Part shown: positions 43,015 to 52,436 of the stretch, one piece after another | Position numbering within the stretch: position 1 is the first letter of the stretch | How the letters are laid out: each line of letters opens with the position of its first letter | Assembly (NCBI RefSeq): GCF_019104725.1 | Contig: NZ_JAHRXF010000021.1 | Span: 36,765 to 100,764 of the forward strand | Reading direction: 5' to 3' | Source: Streptomyces corallincola | GTDB taxonomy: Bacteria > Actinomycetota > Actinomycetes > Streptomycetales > Streptomycetaceae | Length of the DNA: 64,000 bases | Notes under the pieces: model-generated | Told to the model about the DNA's origin: nothing | The model's input: the letters and a program-made list of their open reading frames with translations, nothing else | Databases searched by the model: none | Program-made: the position numbers and the translations under genes

Positions 43015-44547
43015 ATGCCCGAACACACCTACACGTACGACTACGTCGTCATAGGCGGCGGCACCGCGGGTTCCGTCATCGCCTCCCGGCTGACCGAGAA
43101 CCCGGACGTCACCGTCGCCGTCGTCGAGGGCGGCCCCAGTGACGTGGACCGCGACGACGTGCTGACGCTGCGCCGCTGGATGGGCCTGCTCGGCGGCGAG
43201 CTGGACTACGACTACCCGACCACCGAACAGCCGCGCGGCAACAGCCACATCCGGCACAGCCGTGCCCGGGTGCTCGGCGGCTGCTCCTCGCACAACACGC
43301 TGATCTCCTTCAAGCCGCTGCCCTCCGACTGGGACGAGTGGGAGCGGGCCGGTGCCGAGGGCTGGGGCGCGGTGCCGATGGAGGCGTACTACGCCCGGCT
43401 GAAGAACAACATCGTGCCGGTGGACGAGAACGACCGGAACGCCATCGCCCGCGACTTCGTCACGTCGGCCGGGAGCGCGCTCGGTGTGCCCCGCGTCGAG
43501 GGGTTCAACAAGAAGCCCTTCACCGAGGGCACCGGCTTCTTCGACCTCGCCTACCACCCCGAGACCAACAAGCGGTCCTCCGCCTCGGTCGCCTATCTGC
43601 ACCCGGTGATGGACGAGCGCCCCAACCTGACCCTGTACCTGGAGACCTGGGCCGACAGGCTGGAGCTGGACGGCACTCGCGCCGACGGCGTCCACGTCAC
43701 CACCAAGGACGGCGAGAAGCTGCTGCTCCGCGCCCGCCGCGAAGTCCTGCTGTGCGCCGGTGCCGTGGACTCCCCGCGGCTGCTGCTGCACTCCGGCATC
43801 GGCCCCCGCGCCGACCTGGAGGCGCTCGGCATCCCCGTCGTCCACGACCTGCCCGGCGTCGGCGAGAACCTGCTCGACCACCCGGAGTCCGTCATCGTCT
43901 GGGAGACGCACGGACCGATCCCCGACAACTCCGCGATGGACTCCGACGCGGGCCTGTTCGTACGCCGCGACCCCGAGCACGCGGGCCCGGACCTGATGTT
44001 CCACTTCTACCAGATCCCGTTCACCGACAACCCGGAGCGACTGGGCTACCAGCGGCCGGAGTTCGGCGTCTCCATGACCCCGAACATCCCCAAGCCCAGA
44101 AGCCGCGGCCGTCTCTACCTGACCAGCGCCGACCCGGCCGTCAAACCCGCCCTGGACTTCCGGTACTTCACCGACGAGGACGACTACGACGCGCGGACCC
44201 TGGTGGACGGCATCCGCCTGGCCCGAGAGGTCGCCCGGACCGAACCCCTCGCCGGATGGCTGAAGCGCGAGGTCTGCCCCGGCCCCGAGATCCTCGGGGA
44301 CGCCGAACTCAGCGCGTACGCCCGCAAGGTCGCGCACACCGTCTACCACCCGGCCGGAACCTGCCGGATGGGCGCCGCCGACGACGAACTCGCGGTGGTG
44401 GACGCCGAGTTGCGCATCCGGGGACTGGAGGGCATCCGCATCGCCGACGCGTCGGTCTTCCCGACCATGCCCGCCGTCAACCCCATGATCGGAGTGCTCA
44501 TGGTCGGAGAGAAAGCCGTCGATCTGATCGGAGGCGACGCCCGATGA
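43015..44547 (+). CDS. betA: GMC oxidoreductase, choline dehydrogenase-like
   Basis: 510 residues from ATG at 43015 (GGAG 10 bp upstream). The FAD-binding VVIGGGTAGSVIASRL opens the protein, the GMC signature 1 region is HSRARVLGGCSSHN, signature 2 is CAGAVDSPRLLLHSGIG, and the C-terminal catalytic part has YHPAGTCRMG (His) and VNPMIGVLM. It should oxidise choline or another alcohol with FAD. The stop overlaps the ATPase ATG (ATGA), tying oxidation to import. Other short-chain alcohols remain possible substrates. Confidence 0.83.
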   Translation: MPEHTYTYDYVVIGGGTAGSVIASRLTENPDVTVAVVEGGPSDVDRDDVLTLRRWMGLLGGELDYDYPTTEQPRGNSHIRHSRARVLGGCSSHNTLISFKPLPSDWDEWERAGAEGWGAVPMEAYYARLKNNIVPVDENDRNAIARDFVTSAGSALGVPRVEGFNKKPFTEGTGFFDLAYHPETNKRSSASVAYLHPVMDERPNLTLYLETWADRLELDGTRADGVHVTTKDGEKLLLRARREVLLCAGAVDSPRLLLHSGIGPRADLEALGIPVVHDLPGVGENLLDHPESVIVWETHGPIPDNSAMDSDAGLFVRRDPEHAGPDLMFHFYQIPFTDNPERLGYQRPEFGVSMTPNIPKPRSRGRLYLTSADPAVKPALDFRYFTDEDDYDARTLVDGIRLAREVARTEPLAGWLKREVCPGPEILGDAELSAYARKVAHTVYHPAGTCRMGAADDELAVVDAELRIRGLEGIRIADASVFPTMPAVNPMIGVLMVGEKAVDLIGGDAR

Positions 44548-45629
44548 CCCTCACCGTCCCCACCCGCAAGCCCCCCACCGGCGACGACAGCACCCCCGTG
44601 TTCTCCGTGGACGGACTCTGGAAGGTCTTCGGCCCCAAGGCCGACACCGTCCCCGCCGACCCGGAGCTCGCCGCCCTCGACCCGGCCGACCTGCGCGAAC
44701 GCACCGGCTGCACGGCCGCCGTCCGGGACGTCACCTTCGACGTACGGCGCGGCGAGGTCTTCGTCGTCATGGGCCTGTCCGGCTCCGGCAAGTCCACCCT
44801 GGTGCGCTGCCTGACCCGGCTCATCGAGCCCACCGCCGGGACCATCGCCATCGACGGCGAGGACGTACGCGCCATGAACCCGGCCCGGCTGCGCGAACTG
44901 CGCCGCCACCGCGCCGCGATGGTCTTCCAGCACTTCGGCCTGCTCCCGCACCGCACGGTCCTCGACAACATCGCCTACGGCCTGGAGATCCAGGGCATGG
45001 GCCGGGCCGAACGCCGGGAGCGCGCCGCCGAGTTCGTCGCCAAGGTCGGCCTGGACGGCATGGAGGGCCGTCGGCCCGGCCAGCTCTCCGGCGGTCAGCG
45101 GCAGCGCGTCGGACTCGCCCGCGCGCTCGCCGTCGATCCCGAAGTCCTGCTGTTCGACGAGCCGTTCAGCGCCCTCGACCCGCTGATCCGGCGGGACATG
45201 CAGGACGAGGTGGCCCGGCTGCACGACGAGGAGGGCCGCACGATGATCTTCATCACCCATGATCTCGCCGAGGCCCTGAAGCTCGGTGACCGGATCGCCC
45301 TGATGCGTGACGGACGCGTGGTCCAGCTCGGCACCCCGGAGGAGATCGTCTCCTCCCCGGCCGACGACTACGTCCGCGAGTTCGTCCGGGACGTACCCCG
45401 CGAGCAGGTCGTCACCTGCCGTACCGCCATGCGGCCCGCCGATCCCGGCGAGAGCGCCGAGGGGCCCGCGCTCGCCCCCGACGCCACCGTCTCCGACGCC
45501 ATCGAGGCGGTCGCGCGCGCCGGGGCGCCCGCGCGGGTGATGGAGCGCGGGCGCTGTCTCGGGGTGGTGGACTCCGAGCGGCTGCTCGCGGTCGTCGCCG
45601 GAACGGAGCGACGCGAGGAGGCCGCGTGA
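44544..45629 (+). CDS. Betaine/proline ABC transporter ATPase (ProV/OpuAA-like)
   Basis: 361 residues, ATG overlapping the GMC stop. After a ~60-residue N-terminal segment (longer than in simple ATPases, as usual in the ProV/OpuAA branch) come Walker A (MGLSGSGKST), the Q-loop (MVFQHFGLLPHR), signature LSGGQRQRVGLARAL, Walker B (EVLLFDEPFSALDP) and the H-loop (FITHDLAEALKLGD). The C-terminal ~90 residues after the ATPase core form a CBS-like regulatory part. It energises osmoprotectant uptake with the permease and binding protein encoded next. Confidence 0.92.
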   Translation: MTLTVPTRKPPTGDDSTPVFSVDGLWKVFGPKADTVPADPELAALDPADLRERTGCTAAVRDVTFDVRRGEVFVVMGLSGSGKSTLVRCLTRLIEPTAGTIAIDGEDVRAMNPARLRELRRHRAAMVFQHFGLLPHRTVLDNIAYGLEIQGMGRAERRERAAEFVAKVGLDGMEGRRPGQLSGGQRQRVGLARALAVDPEVLLFDEPFSALDPLIRRDMQDEVARLHDEEGRTMIFITHDLAEALKLGDRIALMRDGRVVQLGTPEEIVSSPADDYVREFVRDVPREQVVTCRTAMRPADPGESAEGPALAPDATVSDAIEAVARAGAPARVMERGRCLGVVDSERLLAVVAGTERREEAA

Positions 45630-47608
45630 TGGCCGGACTCACCTCCGCCGCCGTACTCCGCCCGGCCCTGCCCGGCGCCCTCCGGCGGCCCGCCGTCCGC
45701 AAACTCCTCGCGCTGGCCGTGCTCGCCGCCGTCCTGGTGCCCCTCGCGCACGCCCGCTGGGGCGGCGGCGCCTGGCCGCACGCGCTCACCCTGGACTTCA
45801 CCAAGCCGCTCGGCGGCGCCAGCGACTGGATCGTGGACAACCGGGACAGCAACCCGGTCTTCCTGTACTTCCTCGGCTACCTCAGCAACGCGGTCGTGAT
45901 CTCGGTACGGGCCGTCTACATGACGCTGCTCAACGCCGGGTGGGCGGGTGTCGCCGCGCTCGGTGCCCTGGTCGCCTGGCGGTTCGGCGGGCCGCGGCTC
46001 GCGCTCGGCACCGGTGCCGCGTTCCTCGCCTGCGGGGTGCTCGGCATGTGGGTGCCGACCATGCAGACGCTCGCGCTGATGGTCGTCGCCGTCCTGGCCT
46101 CCGTCGCGTTCGGCGGGGTGCTCGGGCTCGCCGCGGGACTGTCCGACCGGATGGACCGGGTACTGCGCCCGGTGCTGGACACCATGCAGGTGCTGCCCGC
46201 CTTCGCGTACCTGCTGCCCGTGGTCCTCGTCTTCGGCATCGGCGTGCCCGCCGCCGTCCTTGCCACCGTCGTCTACGCCGCCCCGCCGATGGCCCGGCTC
46301 ACCGCGCTCGGCCTGCGCGGCGCCGACCCCGAGGTGCTGGAGGCCGTGGAGTCGCTCGGCGCGACCGGACGGCAGCGGCTGCTGACCGCTCGGCTGCCGC
46401 TGGCCCGCAGGGAACTCCTGCTCGGCCTCAACCAGACGATCATGATGGCGCTGTCCATGTCGGTCATCGCCTCCGTGATCGGCGCGGGCGGCCTCGGTGA
46501 CCGCGTCTACCAGGCGCTCGGCTCCGTGGACGTGGGTTCCGCGCTCGCGGCCGGGGTCCCGATCGTGCTGCTCGCCGTGGCGCTGGACCGCGTGACGGCG
46601 GCGGCGGGCTCGGACTCCGGTGCGGGCTCCGACTCCGGCCGTTCCGGCGGTGCGCCGGGCCGGTCCCGGACCATCGGTTGGCCGTACGCCCTCGCCGTGA
46701 CCGTCGCCGTCGCGCTGGCCGCCCGGCTGCTCGGCCGCCTGGAGTGGCCCGACGGATGGACGCTGCCCGTCGCCGACCCGGTGAACCGGGCCGTGGACTG
46801 GATGACCGGCCACCTCTACTCCGGGGTGCCGGTGGTCGGCGGCACCGCCGACTGGGCCGGGCACTTCACCACCTGGGTGCTCGACCCGGTCCGCTCCGGA
46901 CTCCAGTGGCTGCCCTGGTGGGCGCTGCTGCTCCTGGTCGGCGCGCTGGCCTGGCTGATCGGCACCTGGCGCACCGCGCTCACCGCCGTCCTCGCGCTCG
47001 CCGCGATCGGCGTGCTCGGGGTCTGGCAGCCGTCCCTGGACACGCTGTCCCAGGTGCTGGCCGCCGTCGCCGTCACCCTGGTGCTCGGCTTCGCCATCGG
47101 CATCGGCGCCGCCCGCAGCGCCCGCCTGGAACGGGTGCTCCGCCCGGTGCTGGACGTCTTCCAGACCATGCCGCAGTTCGTCTACCTGATCCCGGTCGTC
47201 GCCCTGTTCGGCGTGGGCCGCGCGCCCGCCGTCGCCGCCGCCGTGGTCTACGCCCTCCCGGCGGTCGTACGGATCACCGCGCAGGGACTGCGCCAGGTGG
47301 ACGAGGCCGCGCTGGAGTCGGCGCGCTCGCTCGGCGCCACCGGCCGCCAGCAACTCTGGCAGATCCAACTCCCGCTCGCCCGGCGGTCGTTGCTGCTCGC
47401 CGTCAACCAGGGGCTGGTGCTGGTGCTGGCCGTCGTCATCGTCGGCGGTCTGGTCGGCGGCGGTGCCCTCGGCTACAACGTGGCCTTCGGCCTCGCCCAG
47501 GGCGACCTGGCCACCGGCCTCGTCGCCGGTGCCGCCATCGTCTGCCTCGGCCTGATGCTCGACCGGGTCACCCAGCCCGCCGTCCGGCGCGCGAAGAAGG
47601 GAGCGTGA
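45626..47608 (+). CDS. Fused tandem ABC permease for betaine-type substrate
   Basis: 660 residues, GTG overlapping the ATPase stop. The protein contains two complete binding-protein-dependent permease domains in tandem: each has a run of helices and an EAA-type coupling motif (first: EAVESLGATGRQRLLTARLPLARRE; second: ESARSLGATGRQQLWQIQLPLARRS). A Ser/Gly linker around residue 335 separates them. One chain may thus replace the usual homodimer of ProW/OpuAB. The pair of ESLGATG/RSLGATG loops shows internal duplication. Confidence 0.9.
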   Translation: MMAGLTSAAVLRPALPGALRRPAVRKLLALAVLAAVLVPLAHARWGGGAWPHALTLDFTKPLGGASDWIVDNRDSNPVFLYFLGYLSNAVVISVRAVYMTLLNAGWAGVAALGALVAWRFGGPRLALGTGAAFLACGVLGMWVPTMQTLALMVVAVLASVAFGGVLGLAAGLSDRMDRVLRPVLDTMQVLPAFAYLLPVVLVFGIGVPAAVLATVVYAAPPMARLTALGLRGADPEVLEAVESLGATGRQRLLTARLPLARRELLLGLNQTIMMALSMSVIASVIGAGGLGDRVYQALGSVDVGSALAAGVPIVLLAVALDRVTAAAGSDSGAGSDSGRSGGAPGRSRTIGWPYALAVTVAVALAARLLGRLEWPDGWTLPVADPVNRAVDWMTGHLYSGVPVVGGTADWAGHFTTWVLDPVRSGLQWLPWWALLLLVGALAWLIGTWRTALTAVLALAAIGVLGVWQPSLDTLSQVLAAVAVTLVLGFAIGIGAARSARLERVLRPVLDVFQTMPQFVYLIPVVALFGVGRAPAVAAAVVYALPAVVRITAQGLRQVDEAALESARSLGATGRQQLWQIQLPLARRSLLLAVNQGLVLVLAVVIVGGLVGGGALGYNVAFGLAQGDLATGLVAGAAIVCLGLMLDRVTQPAVRRAKKGA

Positions 47609-47609
47609 C

Positions 47610-48644
47610 ATGCGCATCCGTACGCCCTCCGTCCGTACGGCCGTGATCCGTACGGCCGTGATCCGTACGAGGTCCGTCCGCGCGGCCGTGGCCCGTACGG
47701 CCGTTCCGGTGGCCGCCGGGGCTGCCGCGCTCGCGCTGCTCGGCGGGTGCGGCGCGGCGGACATGACCAAGCAGGCGTCCCCGTTCGCGGGCGCGCGCGG
47801 CTCGAAGACGGTCACCCTGTCCGTGCAGTCCTGGGTCGGCGCCCAGTCCAACGTGGCCGTCGCCCAGTATCTGCTGGAGCACGAACTCGGCTACCGCGTG
47901 GACACCGTGCAGGTGGACGAGGTGCCCGCCTGGGACGCGCTCAGCCAGGACCGGGTGGACGCCATCCTGGAGGAGTGGGGCCACCCCGACCAGGTGCGGA
48001 GGTACGTCACCGACAAGCACACCGTCGTTCGCGCGGGCGACCTCGGGGTCACCGGGCACATCGGCTGGTTCGTGCCGACGTACCTCGCCAAGGAGCACCC
48101 GGACATCACCGACTGGCGGAACCTGAACAAGTACGCCTCGCTGTTCCGCACCCCGGAGAGCGGCGGCAAGGGCCAGATCATGGACGGCTCCCCGTCCTAC
48201 GTCACCAACGACCAGGCCCTGGTGAAGAACCTGAAGCTGGACTACCAGGTCGTCTTCGCCGGTTCCGAGGCCGCCCAGATCACCCAGATGCAGCAGGACG
48301 CCAAGGAGCACAAGCCCTTCCTCAGCTACTGGTACACCCCCCAGTGGCTGTTCAAGAAGGTCCCGCTCACCGAGGTGAAGCTGCCGCCGTACAAGGAGGG
48401 CTGCGACACCGATGCCGCCAAGGTCGCCTGCGGCTACCCGCACACCAGGCTCCAGAAGTACCTCAACGCCGGGTTCGCCCGGTCCGGCGGCCGGGCGGCG
48501 GCCTTCCTGAAGAAGTTCCGCTGGACCACCGAGGACCAGAACCAGGTCTCCCTGATGATCGCCGAGGAGAAGCTCTCACCGCGGACGGCGGCGGAGAAGT
48601 GGGTGAAGGGGCACCGCTCGGAGTGGGAGGAGTGGGTGCGGTGA
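47610..48644 (+). CDS. Betaine-type substrate-binding lipoprotein
   Basis: 344 residues from ATG one base after the permease stop. The signal sequence has an unusually long basic n-region (about 30 residues) made of repeated (V/I)RTAV units, then a hydrophobic core and lipobox LLGGC with the lipidated Cys47. The mature part has the OpuAC fold features, including SWVGAQSNVAVAQYLLEH, EEWGHPDQ and SYWYTPQWLF (aromatic residues for binding quaternary amines). It should deliver glycine betaine or choline to the fused permease. Confidence 0.9.
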   Translation: MRIRTPSVRTAVIRTAVIRTRSVRAAVARTAVPVAAGAAALALLGGCGAADMTKQASPFAGARGSKTVTLSVQSWVGAQSNVAVAQYLLEHELGYRVDTVQVDEVPAWDALSQDRVDAILEEWGHPDQVRRYVTDKHTVVRAGDLGVTGHIGWFVPTYLAKEHPDITDWRNLNKYASLFRTPESGGKGQIMDGSPSYVTNDQALVKNLKLDYQVVFAGSEAAQITQMQQDAKEHKPFLSYWYTPQWLFKKVPLTEVKLPPYKEGCDTDAAKVACGYPHTRLQKYLNAGFARSGGRAAAFLKKFRWTTEDQNQVSLMIAEEKLSPRTAAEKWVKGHRSEWEEWVR

Positions 48645-48761
48645 GGGTGCGGTGAGGAGGGGTGCCGGTGCCGGGGGAGCGCGCGGGGAGTGCGCCGGGG
48701 GCCGAGGCACCGGTGCGGGTGCCCCCGAGCCCGTCCCTCCCCGGGGCACGCCCGCGCGTGC

Positions 48762-49280
48762 TCACCCGTGCTGTCCCGGTGTGTAGTGGCCCGGCACCAT
48801 GCGGGTCGTCACCGCGAACCGGTTCCAGGAGTTGATCACCGCGATGGCGGAGATCAGCTGCGCCAGCTCGGCCTCCGCGAAGTGCGCGGCGGCCCGTGCG
48901 TACACCTCGTCGGGGACGAAACCGTCGGTGAGCACGGTGACCGCCTCGGTCAGCTCGATCGCCGCCAGCTCCTTCTCGGTGTAGAAGTGCCGGGACTCCT
49001 CCCAGGCGGCGAGCTGTACGACCCGCTCCACGCTCTCACCGGCCGCGAGCGCGTCCTTGGTGTGCATGTCCAGGCAGAACGCGCAGTGATTCAGCTGCGA
49101 GGCGCGGATCTTCACCAGCTCGTACAGCTTGGGGTCCAGGCCCCGGCGGGCGGCCGTGTCCAGGCGGACCATCGCCCGGTAGACCTCGGGGGCGTGCTCG
49201 GCCCAGGCCAGACGGGGGGTGTGCTCGGGGGCGTACGGGCCGGTGCCGGGGGTGCGGGGGGTTTCCCGTGTGGTGGTCAT
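48762..49280 (-). CDS. AhpD/CMD-like alkylhydroperoxidase-family protein
   Basis: 172 residues from ATG at 49280, which lies 6 bp after a TACCGT -10 (leaderless). The carboxymuconolactone-decarboxylase-like fold is shown by LYELVKIRASQLNHCAFCLDMH, where CxxC plus His is the AhpD-type redox motif. It may remove peroxides or act in a minor oxidation step. It diverges from a MocR-type regulator with only 46 bp between starts, so the regulator probably controls it. Confidence 0.85.
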   Translation of the reverse strand: MTTTRETPRTPGTGPYAPEHTPRLAWAEHAPEVYRAMVRLDTAARRGLDPKLYELVKIRASQLNHCAFCLDMHTKDALAAGESVERVVQLAAWEESRHFYTEKELAAIELTEAVTVLTDGFVPDEVYARAAAHFAEAELAQLISAIAVINSWNRFAVTTRMVPGHYTPGQHG

Positions 49281-49286
49281 GGTTCG

Positions 49287-49318
49287 ACGGTAGGACGCGG
49301 GCTGCCCGGGAGTATGGT
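49287..49318. promoter_or_regulatory. Back-to-back leaderless promoters
   Basis: The 46-bp gap between divergent starts holds TACCGT on the minus strand (49292-49287) and TATGGT on the plus strand (49313-49318), each 6-8 bp from its start codon. Both genes should make leaderless messages from overlapping promoters, which allows one bound regulator to switch both. Confidence 0.55.
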
Positions 49319-49326
49319 CCAGTTCC

Positions 49327-50748
49327 ATGCCGATTCCTTGGGCCAATTCGACGGGCGGGGACGGGGCCGCCGGGGTGGATCTGCACCTCGAAGCGGTTCC
49401 GGGCGCGGGCGGGCTGCGCCGGGGGCTGACCGACGCGCTGCGTGACGCGGTCCGTACCGGCCGCCTCGCCCCGGACACCAGGCTGCCCTCCTCCCGTACG
49501 CTCGCCGCCGACCTTGGTATCGCCCGCAACACCGTCGCCGAGGCGTACGCGGACCTCGTGGCGGAGGGGTGGCTGACCGCGCGGCAGGGGTCGGGCACGT
49601 GGGTCGCCGCGCGTGCGGTGGGGGTTCCGGGCGGCGCGGCCGGGGCGCCCGGCGCGGCCACCCCGCCCCGCGCACCCGGCCCGCCCGTGCACAACCTCGT
49701 CCCCGGTACCCCGGACCTCACCACGTTTCCGCGCGCCGAGTGGCTGAGGGCCGCCCGCCGCGCGCTGGCCGCCGCCCCGCACGACGCGTTCGGCTACGGC
49801 GACCCGCGCGGCCGTCCCGAACTGCGCGCCGCCCTCGCCGGATACCTCGCACGGGCACGCGGTGTTCGCGCCGACCCGGAGCGCATCGTCGTCACCGCCG
49901 GGTTCGCGGGCGCGCTGCGGCTGCTCGGGGCGCTGCTGCGGGCGCGGGGCGCGCGGACGGTGGCCGTCGAGTCGTACGGCCTCGACGTGCACCGGCGGCT
50001 ACTGGATGACGCGGGCCTGACGACGCGACCGCTGCCGTACGACGAACTGGGCACCGACACAAGGCCGTTGACGGACGAGAGGGCCGTACTCCTCACCCCC
50101 GCCCACCAGTTCCCGATGGGCGCCCCGCTGCACCCCGACCGGCGGGCCGCCGTCGTGGAGTGGGCGCGGCGCGGCGGCGGGCTGGTCCTGGAGGACGACT
50201 ACGACGGGGAGTTCCGCTACGACCGCCAGCCCGTCGGCGCGCTCCAGGGGCTCGACCCGGAGCACGTCGTCCACCTCGGCACCGCCAGCAAGGCGCTCGC
50301 GCCCGGTCTGCGGCTGGGGTGGATGGTGGTACCGGAGCGGCTGGTGGGGGAGGTGCTCGCGGTGCTGGGTGCCGGGGACGCGTGCGGGGTGCTGGACCAG
50401 CTGACGCTGGCCGAGTTCATCGGTTCCGGGGCGTACGACCGGCACGTCCGCGCGGCTCGGCTGCGGTACCGGCGGCGGCGTGACGCGTTGGTGGGGGCGG
50501 TGGGGGAGCGGGTGCGGGTGCTCGGGGTCGCCGCCGGGCTGCATGCGGTGCTGTGCCTTCCCGAGGGGTCCGAGCGTGCCGTTCTCCAGGCCGCCGCCTG
50601 GCAGCGGCTCGCCCTGCACGGGCTCGCCTTCCACCGGCATCCCCTGGCTTCCGGGCCGGTGCCGGACGCGCTGGTCGTCGGCTACGGCACCCCCACCGAC
50701 CGGGGGTGGGCGGGGGCGCTGGAGGCGCTGTGCAGGGTGCTGCCCTGA
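49327..50748 (+). CDS. MocR/PdxR-type GntR regulator
   Basis: 473 residues from ATG at 49327. An N-terminal GntR winged helix (LPSSRTLAADLGIARNTVAEAYADLVAEGWL, about residues 50-85) is joined by a linker to an aminotransferase-like domain: HQFPMG, EDDYDGEFRY and the PLP-lysine region GTASKALAPGLRLGW. Such regulators sense PLP or amino compounds. It is divergent from the AhpD-like gene, its likely target. Confidence 0.88.
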   Translation: MPIPWANSTGGDGAAGVDLHLEAVPGAGGLRRGLTDALRDAVRTGRLAPDTRLPSSRTLAADLGIARNTVAEAYADLVAEGWLTARQGSGTWVAARAVGVPGGAAGAPGAATPPRAPGPPVHNLVPGTPDLTTFPRAEWLRAARRALAAAPHDAFGYGDPRGRPELRAALAGYLARARGVRADPERIVVTAGFAGALRLLGALLRARGARTVAVESYGLDVHRRLLDDAGLTTRPLPYDELGTDTRPLTDERAVLLTPAHQFPMGAPLHPDRRAAVVEWARRGGGLVLEDDYDGEFRYDRQPVGALQGLDPEHVVHLGTASKALAPGLRLGWMVVPERLVGEVLAVLGAGDACGVLDQLTLAEFIGSGAYDRHVRAARLRYRRRRDALVGAVGERVRVLGVAAGLHAVLCLPEGSERAVLQAAAWQRLALHGLAFHRHPLASGPVPDALVVGYGTPTDRGWAGALEALCRVLP

Positions 50749-50773
50749 GGTGTGCCCTGCGGACACGCCCCCT

Positions 50774-50799
50774 CCCCGGAGCGGAACCGTACTCCGGGG
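50774..50799. terminator. Hairpin between MocR gene and class II aldolase
   Basis: CCCCGGAG and CTCCGGGG form an 8-bp perfect stem with a 10-nt loop between the convergent genes. Confidence 0.65.
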
Positions 50800-50815
50800 G
50801 ATCGCGGGGGAGCGC

Positions 50816-51451
50816 TCACGCGTGGTGCAGCGCGGCGAAGCTCTCCGGGGGGAACGTCGTGTCCTGGTCTCCCAGCGCGAGAGCCCGGTAGGTGGCGGTC
50901 GCGGCCTCCTCCAGATTCATGATGCGGCGGAACGCCATGCCGATGTCCTCGGCGTGCGCGGAGCAGCCGTGGTGGGACTGGATGACGCAGTTGTGCGTCC
51001 TGGCCTGTTCGGCCGTGGTGTCGGCGAGTTCGTCGGAACCGTTGGGGTGGTACGGGACGGTGCCGACGGAACGCACGTAGTACGCGTGGTCCAGGGAGAT
51101 GAGCCGGACCTGGTGACCGAGGGCGTCGAGAAGGACGGCGTGCTGGGGGTGGAGGTGTATGACGGCGTTGACGTCGGGCCGTTCCTGGTACGTGCGCTGG
51201 TGCAGTTTCCACTCGCTGGAGGGGTGTTCGGCCCCGCCGGTGACGTCCCCGGCCAGGCTCATGACCGTGAAGTCGTCCTTGTCGAGCCGGTCCAGCCAGG
51301 TGCCGGCGCCGGTGACGACGAAGGTGTCGCTGCCGGGCAGCCGGGCGGAGAGGTTGCCGCCGCTGGCCAGGACGAAGCCGCGTTCCACGGCCAGTCGGCC
51401 CACTTCGGCGAGCTGGGTGAACAGACCCTCGACTGTGGTGGGGTGTTTCAT
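50816..51451 (-). CDS. Class II aldolase/adducin-family protein
   Basis: 211 residues from ATG at 51451 (AGAGGAAA upstream). The fold is marked by SGGNLSARLPG (phosphate loop), SSEWKLH (catalytic Glu region), HLHPQH (two zinc His) and SHHGCSAH (third His). Family members cleave or epimerise sugar phosphates such as fuculose-1-P or ribulose-5-P. It starts 19 bp after the SorC-type regulator on the same strand. In this locus it probably acts on the phosphorylated product of the FGGY kinase encoded divergently. Confidence 0.88.
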   Translation of the reverse strand: MKHPTTVEGLFTQLAEVGRLAVERGFVLASGGNLSARLPGSDTFVVTGAGTWLDRLDKDDFTVMSLAGDVTGGAEHPSSEWKLHQRTYQERPDVNAVIHLHPQHAVLLDALGHQVRLISLDHAYYVRSVGTVPYHPNGSDELADTTAEQARTHNCVIQSHHGCSAHAEDIGMAFRRIMNLEEAATATYRALALGDQDTTFPPESFAALHHA

Positions 51452-51470
51452 CGTGTTTCCTCTGCGTGTG

Positions 51471-52436
51471 TCAGGCCGTCACGGGTGTGGTGACGGGGCG
51501 GTTGAGAACGGCGCGGGCGCTGTCGATGTCCGTGATGACGATGTTGACGAGCCCGGTCTCCAGCGCGGTGAACAGCGGAAGGTGCTTCTCGGCGCCGCCC
51601 GCGATGCCCACTCGGGTGGGGATCGCCCGCATCTGCTCCAGCGTCAGTCCGATGACGCGCCTGTCGATCGGTCCCTCCACCGCCCGGCCGTCCGCGTCGA
51701 AGAAGCGGGCGGAGGCGTCTCCGACGGCCCCGGCCTCCCGGAGCGTGGCGAACTCGGCCTCGCCGACCGAGCGGCGTAGTGCCTGGGCGACGCGGGCCGT
51801 GCTGCCGATGCCCACGACGAGCGCGTCGGCCGCGGCCGCGACGTCGAGCGTGCCCTGGACGTCGTCGAGCCCGCTGATGGCGGCCGCGGCCTCGGCGGTC
51901 GTCGCCAGCAGCGGGGCGGGCAGGTGGTACGCGGTGCCGCCGACGACGCGGGCCAGGGTGGTGGCCACCTCGTGCGGGTTGGCGTCACTGGAACGTCCGC
52001 CGCGGCTGCCCGCCAGCGGCACGACCTCGACGGCCGTGTCGGAGTGGTAGCGGAGATGGGCGACGGCCGCCGCGACCGCCGTGCTCATGCCCACCGCGAC
52101 ACGACGGATGTGCGGGAGGACCGAGGCGAGGGCCTCCGCACCGGTGACGCCCAGTGAGGAGGGCGACCGCTCCTCGCCGCGCCCGAGACCGGGACACACC
52201 CACGCGCTGTGCAGGCCGAACCGGCTGACGAGGGCCGCCTCGGTGTCCGCGAAGGGACGTTCGTCGCTGTGGACGGTGATCTCGACCACGCCCGCCTGCC
52301 GGGCCTCGGCGAGCACCCTGGTCACCTTCACCCGCGACAGGCCGAGAAGGTCCCCGATCTCGGCCTGCGTGAGTCCGTGGTCGTAGTAGAGCCGGGCCAC
52401 CTTGCCGAGCAAGGGATCGTGAGCATTTGTTCGCAC
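51471..52436 (-). CDS. SorC/DeoR-type sugar-binding transcriptional regulator
   Basis: 321 residues from GTG at 52436, chosen because GGAGG lies 8 bp upstream; an ATG at 52457 lacks one. The N-terminal HTH is LTQAEIGDLLGLSRVKVTRVLAEA. The rest is the SugarPR/NagB-like effector domain, with VGMSTAVAAAVAHL, PLAGSRGG, VVGIGSTARVAQAL and AGGAEKHLPLFTALETGLVNIVITD near the end. SorC regulators respond to a phosphorylated sugar. It sits divergent from the transporter-kinase operon, and an operator-like sequence covers its first codons, so autoregulation is likely. Confidence 0.9.
   Translation of the reverse strand: MRTNAHDPLLGKVARLYYDHGLTQAEIGDLLGLSRVKVTRVLAEARQAGVVEITVHSDERPFADTEAALVSRFGLHSAWVCPGLGRGEERSPSSLGVTGAEALASVLPHIRRVAVGMSTAVAAAVAHLRYHSDTAVEVVPLAGSRGGRSSDANPHEVATTLARVVGGTAYHLPAPLLATTAEAAAAISGLDDVQGTLDVAAAADALVVGIGSTARVAQALRRSVGEAEFATLREAGAVGDASARFFDADGRAVEGPIDRRVIGLTLEQMRAIPTRVGIAGGAEKHLPLFTALETGLVNIVITDIDSARAVLNRPVTTPVTA
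52420..52434 (-). promoter_or_regulatory. Second operator-like site over the regulator start
   Basis: On the minus strand the first codons of the regulator read GCGAACAAATGCTCA, matching 13 of 15 bases of the palindromic site before the transporter gene (GTGAACAAATGTTCA at 52622-52636). This is consistent with a regulator binding both sides of the divergent intergene. Confidence 0.5.
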
